From positions 1 through 7,676 of the forward strand of contig JBKJPW010000208.1 in NCBI GenBank assembly GCA_046594225.1: 7,676 bases of DNA, written 5' to 3'. Under the pieces are notes generated by a model that did not search any database, was not told the origin of the DNA, and saw only the letters and a list, made by a program, of their open reading frames with translations. The number at the start of each line of letters is the position of its first letter. Within the stretch, counting starts at the first letter, position 1. The stretch is from UBA4416 sp046594225 (lineage in GTDB: Bacteria; Bacteroidota; Bacteroidia; B-17B0; Aurantibacillaceae). Positions 5,988-7,676 of this stretch are shown in pieces. The position numbers and the translations under genes are program-made.

Positions 5988-6842
5988 ATGTCAGGCATAA
6001 AAAACTATCTATCTCTCGTAAAATTTAGTCACACTATTTTCGCGTTACCTTTTGCTTGCATTGGCTTTACATTGGCATTACAAGAAGGTTATTCGTTTTC
6101 AATCAAATTATTTTTACTAGTCTTGTTATGTATGGCTAGTGCTAGAAATGCAGCGATGGCTTTTAATAGATACATTGATCGGAAATTTGATGCCTTGAAT
6201 CCTCGCACCGCTGTAAGAGAAATTCCAGCAGGAATTATCAATCCAAAAAATGCTTTATTTTTTATCATCATCAATTGCTTAGTTTTTGTTGGTGCTACCT
6301 ACTTTATTAATAGTATTTGTTTTTATTTATCACCTGTAGCATTATTTGTTGTGTTGTTTTACAGCTACACCAAACGCTTTACTCCACTATGTCATTTAGT
6401 ATTAGGCTGTGGATTAGGTTTAGCTCCAATTGGCGCTTATCTAGCTGTAACGGGGCATTTTGCATGGTTACCTTTATGTTTTTCTTTCACCGTATTTTGT
6501 TGGGTTAGCGGTTTTGATATTATTTATGCCTTACAAGATGAAACATTTGACAGAGAGCACAAATTAAATTCTATTCCTGTTTTATTAGGAACGAAAGGTG
6601 CGTTACATTTTTCGGAAATACTACATGTGTTTTCCATTGCATTTGTTGTAACAGCAGGATATATTGGACACTTTAATTTTCTTTACTGGATTGGAACTAC
6701 TCTATTTACTGGTTTAGTTATTTACCAACATACAATTGTAAAACCAAACGATTTATCGAGAGTTAATATCGCTTTTGGAACTACGAACGGTATTGCGAGT
6801 GTTGTATTTGCAAGCTTTACAATTGTTTCATTTTTTATATAA
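5988..6842 (+). CDS. UbiA-type polyprenyltransferase, probably menaquinone pathway
   Basis: This 284-residue integral membrane enzyme belongs to the UbiA prenyltransferase superfamily, which joins a polyprenyl diphosphate to an aromatic acceptor. Both Mg-binding aspartate motifs are intact: NRYIDRKFD (Asn60, Asp64, Asp68), followed by NPRTAVREIPAG, and DIIYALQDETFD (Asp177, Asp184, Asp188). About eight or nine membrane helices fit the fold. The opening LVKFSHTIFALPFACIGF and ARNAAMAFNRYID resemble the UbiA-like subgroup that includes MqnP of the futalosine menaquinone pathway, rather than MenA, although 4-hydroxybenzoate prenyltransferase is a close alternative. The start at 5988 fits the family N-terminus and has AGAGG 5 nt upstream; an alternative TTG at 5973 would overlap the preceding gene. 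It follows that gene after one base, so it is likely co-translated. Confidence 0.87.
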   Translation: MSGIKNYLSLVKFSHTIFALPFACIGFTLALQEGYSFSIKLFLLVLLCMASARNAAMAFNRYIDRKFDALNPRTAVREIPAGIINPKNALFFIIINCLVFVGATYFINSICFYLSPVALFVVLFYSYTKRFTPLCHLVLGCGLGLAPIGAYLAVTGHFAWLPLCFSFTVFCWVSGFDIIYALQDETFDREHKLNSIPVLLGTKGALHFSEILHVFSIAFVVTAGYIGHFNFLYWIGTTLFTGLVIYQHTIVKPNDLSRVNIAFGTTNGIASVVFASFTIVSFFI

Positions 6843-6853
6843 ATATTTAAATT

Positions 6854-6872
6854 TTGCTACAATTTATAGCAA
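6854..6872 (+). terminator. Weak hairpin after the prenyltransferase gene
   Basis: TTGCTA (6854-6859) pairs exactly with TAGCAA (6867-6872) around a 7-nt loop, 11 nt after the stop codon of the UbiA-type gene. The stem is short and no T-run follows it, so it is at best a weak terminator; part of the 74-bp gap could equally be promoter sequence for the next gene. Confidence 0.3.
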
Positions 6873-6916
6873 CACATCGCTACACATTAAACTAATTTTA
6901 CTTCAAAAAATATACA

Positions 6917-7676
6917 ATGAGTGATATAAAATTATTTGAAAGTAAAAAAGTGCGTAGTCAATGGAATGAAGAAGAATCTAAGTGGTATTTTTCTGTAGTT
7001 GATGTGATTGAGATTTTAACAGAAAGCAGTATTCCCAAAAGGTATTGGAGTGACTTGAAAAATAAATTAACACAAGAAGGTAGTGAAGCGTACGAAAAAA
7101 TCGTACGGTTGAAAATGTTAGCAAGTGATGGAAAAATGCGAGAAACAGATGCCGCGCATACAGAAACGTTGTTGCGTATTATTCAATCAATTCCTTCACC
7201 AAAAGCCGAACCGTTTAAACAGTGGTTAGCAAAAGTTGGTTATGAGCGCATGCGTGAAATGTCGAACCCTGAAGAAAGCATAGGAAGAGCTAGAGACAAT
7301 TGGCAAAAGTTAGGAAGAAGTGAGAAATGGATTCAGCAACGAATGACTGGCCAAGAAACACGTAATAAATTAACCGACTATTGGAAAAATAATGAAATAA
7401 GTAAAGAAGATGAATTTGCTTTTTTAACCAACATTATTCATCAAGAATGGACAGGACTTTCTATATCAAAACATAAATCATTAAAAGGTTTAAAATCACA
7501 AAACTTACGCGACCACATGAGCGAAGCCGAACTTATATTTACAGCTTTAGCAGAATTATCTACTCGTCAAATTGCAGAAACAGATAATGCGGTTGGTGTT
7601 CAAGAAAACGCTAAGGCAAGCAAAAAAGGTGGAGCTATTGCTAAAAATGCACGCCTAGCATTAGAAGAAAAAACTG
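6917..7676 (+). CDS. BRO-N/DinD-like protein, phage antirepressor type (3'-truncated)
   Basis: The frame opens with ATG and stays open through 253 full codons to the window edge. Residues about 1-110 resemble a BRO-N domain, the DNA-binding module of phage antirepressors and baculovirus BRO proteins: KLFESKKVRSQWNEEESKWYF, then FSVVDVIEILT, LASDGKMRETDAAHTETLLRII and PKAEPFKQWLAKVGYERMREM. The second part (about 115-253) resembles the C-terminal region of the DNA-damage-inducible protein DinD: HKSLKGLKSQNLRDHMSEAELIFTALAE and KKGGAIAKNARLALEEKT. DinD is SOS-induced in E. coli and inhibits RecA activity in vitro; related phage proteins act on lysogeny control. Whether this copy is phage-derived or a resident gene cannot be told here. 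A TAATTTTA box (6893-6900) may be part of its promoter; no LexA-type box was recognised. Little of the protein should be missing, as homologues are around 270-300 residues. Confidence 0.85.
   Translation, partial: MSDIKLFESKKVRSQWNEEESKWYFSVVDVIEILTESSIPKRYWSDLKNKLTQEGSEAYEKIVRLKMLASDGKMRETDAAHTETLLRIIQSIPSPKAEPFKQWLAKVGYERMREMSNPEESIGRARDNWQKLGRSEKWIQQRMTGQETRNKLTDYWKNNEISKEDEFAFLTNIIHQEWTGLSISKHKSLKGLKSQNLRDHMSEAELIFTALAELSTRQIAETDNAVGVQENAKASKKGGAIAKNARLALEEKT

Noticed and set aside
6089..6508. Two short open frames (6089-6274 minus, 6317-6508 plus) inside the UbiA-type gene
   Set aside because: Both overlap conserved prenyltransferase coding sequence in other frames and carry no independent signal.

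Overview
The window is AT-rich chromosomal DNA, most likely from a member of the Bacteroidota. The class III aminotransferase closely follows the pattern I associate with Bacteroidota homologues (for example a MVYGEYVQSPQ stretch). Shine-Dalgarno sequences are mostly absent, and several starts are preceded by TAnnTTTA boxes resembling the Bacteroidota -7 promoter element. The taxon is an inference; no rRNA or marker gene is present.

Layout: (1) Positions 1-777 (+) are the C-terminal part of a PBP4-type D-alanyl-D-alanine carboxypeptidase/endopeptidase, cut by the left edge. It converges on (2) a class III PLP aminotransferase (851-2047, -); the 73-bp gap between them holds two hairpins built on an inverted 14-bp repeat. 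(3) The 198-bp gap 2048-2245 carries four copies of a different 13-nt hairpin repeat, arranged with exact two-fold symmetry. (4) A tight minus-strand cluster, in transcription order, is ribD (riboflavin synthesis), an EamA/DMT-type membrane transporter and a YigZ/IMPACT protein. (5) A 106-bp divergent promoter region separates ribD from (6) a tight plus-strand cluster: a YicC-type endoribonuclease, an 83-residue three-helix membrane protein of unknown function and a UbiA-type polyprenyltransferase. (7) At the right edge a BRO-N/DinD-like (phage antirepressor-type) gene begins and runs off the window.

Most genes are housekeeping or metabolic: cell-wall trimming, amino-acid transamination, flavin synthesis, RNA decay and probably menaquinone synthesis. 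They do not form one pathway. The accessory-looking parts are the two unrelated intergenic repeat families on either side of the aminotransferase gene and the BRO/DinD-like gene.

Points worth a second look are the symmetric repeat cluster, a ribD reading frame whose family-conserved N-terminus extends upstream of its only ATG with an AUU codon in the expected start position, and a repeated TAA-Y-ATG gene junction. I found no convincing complete undescribed system, CRISPR array, transposase, rRNA or tRNA.
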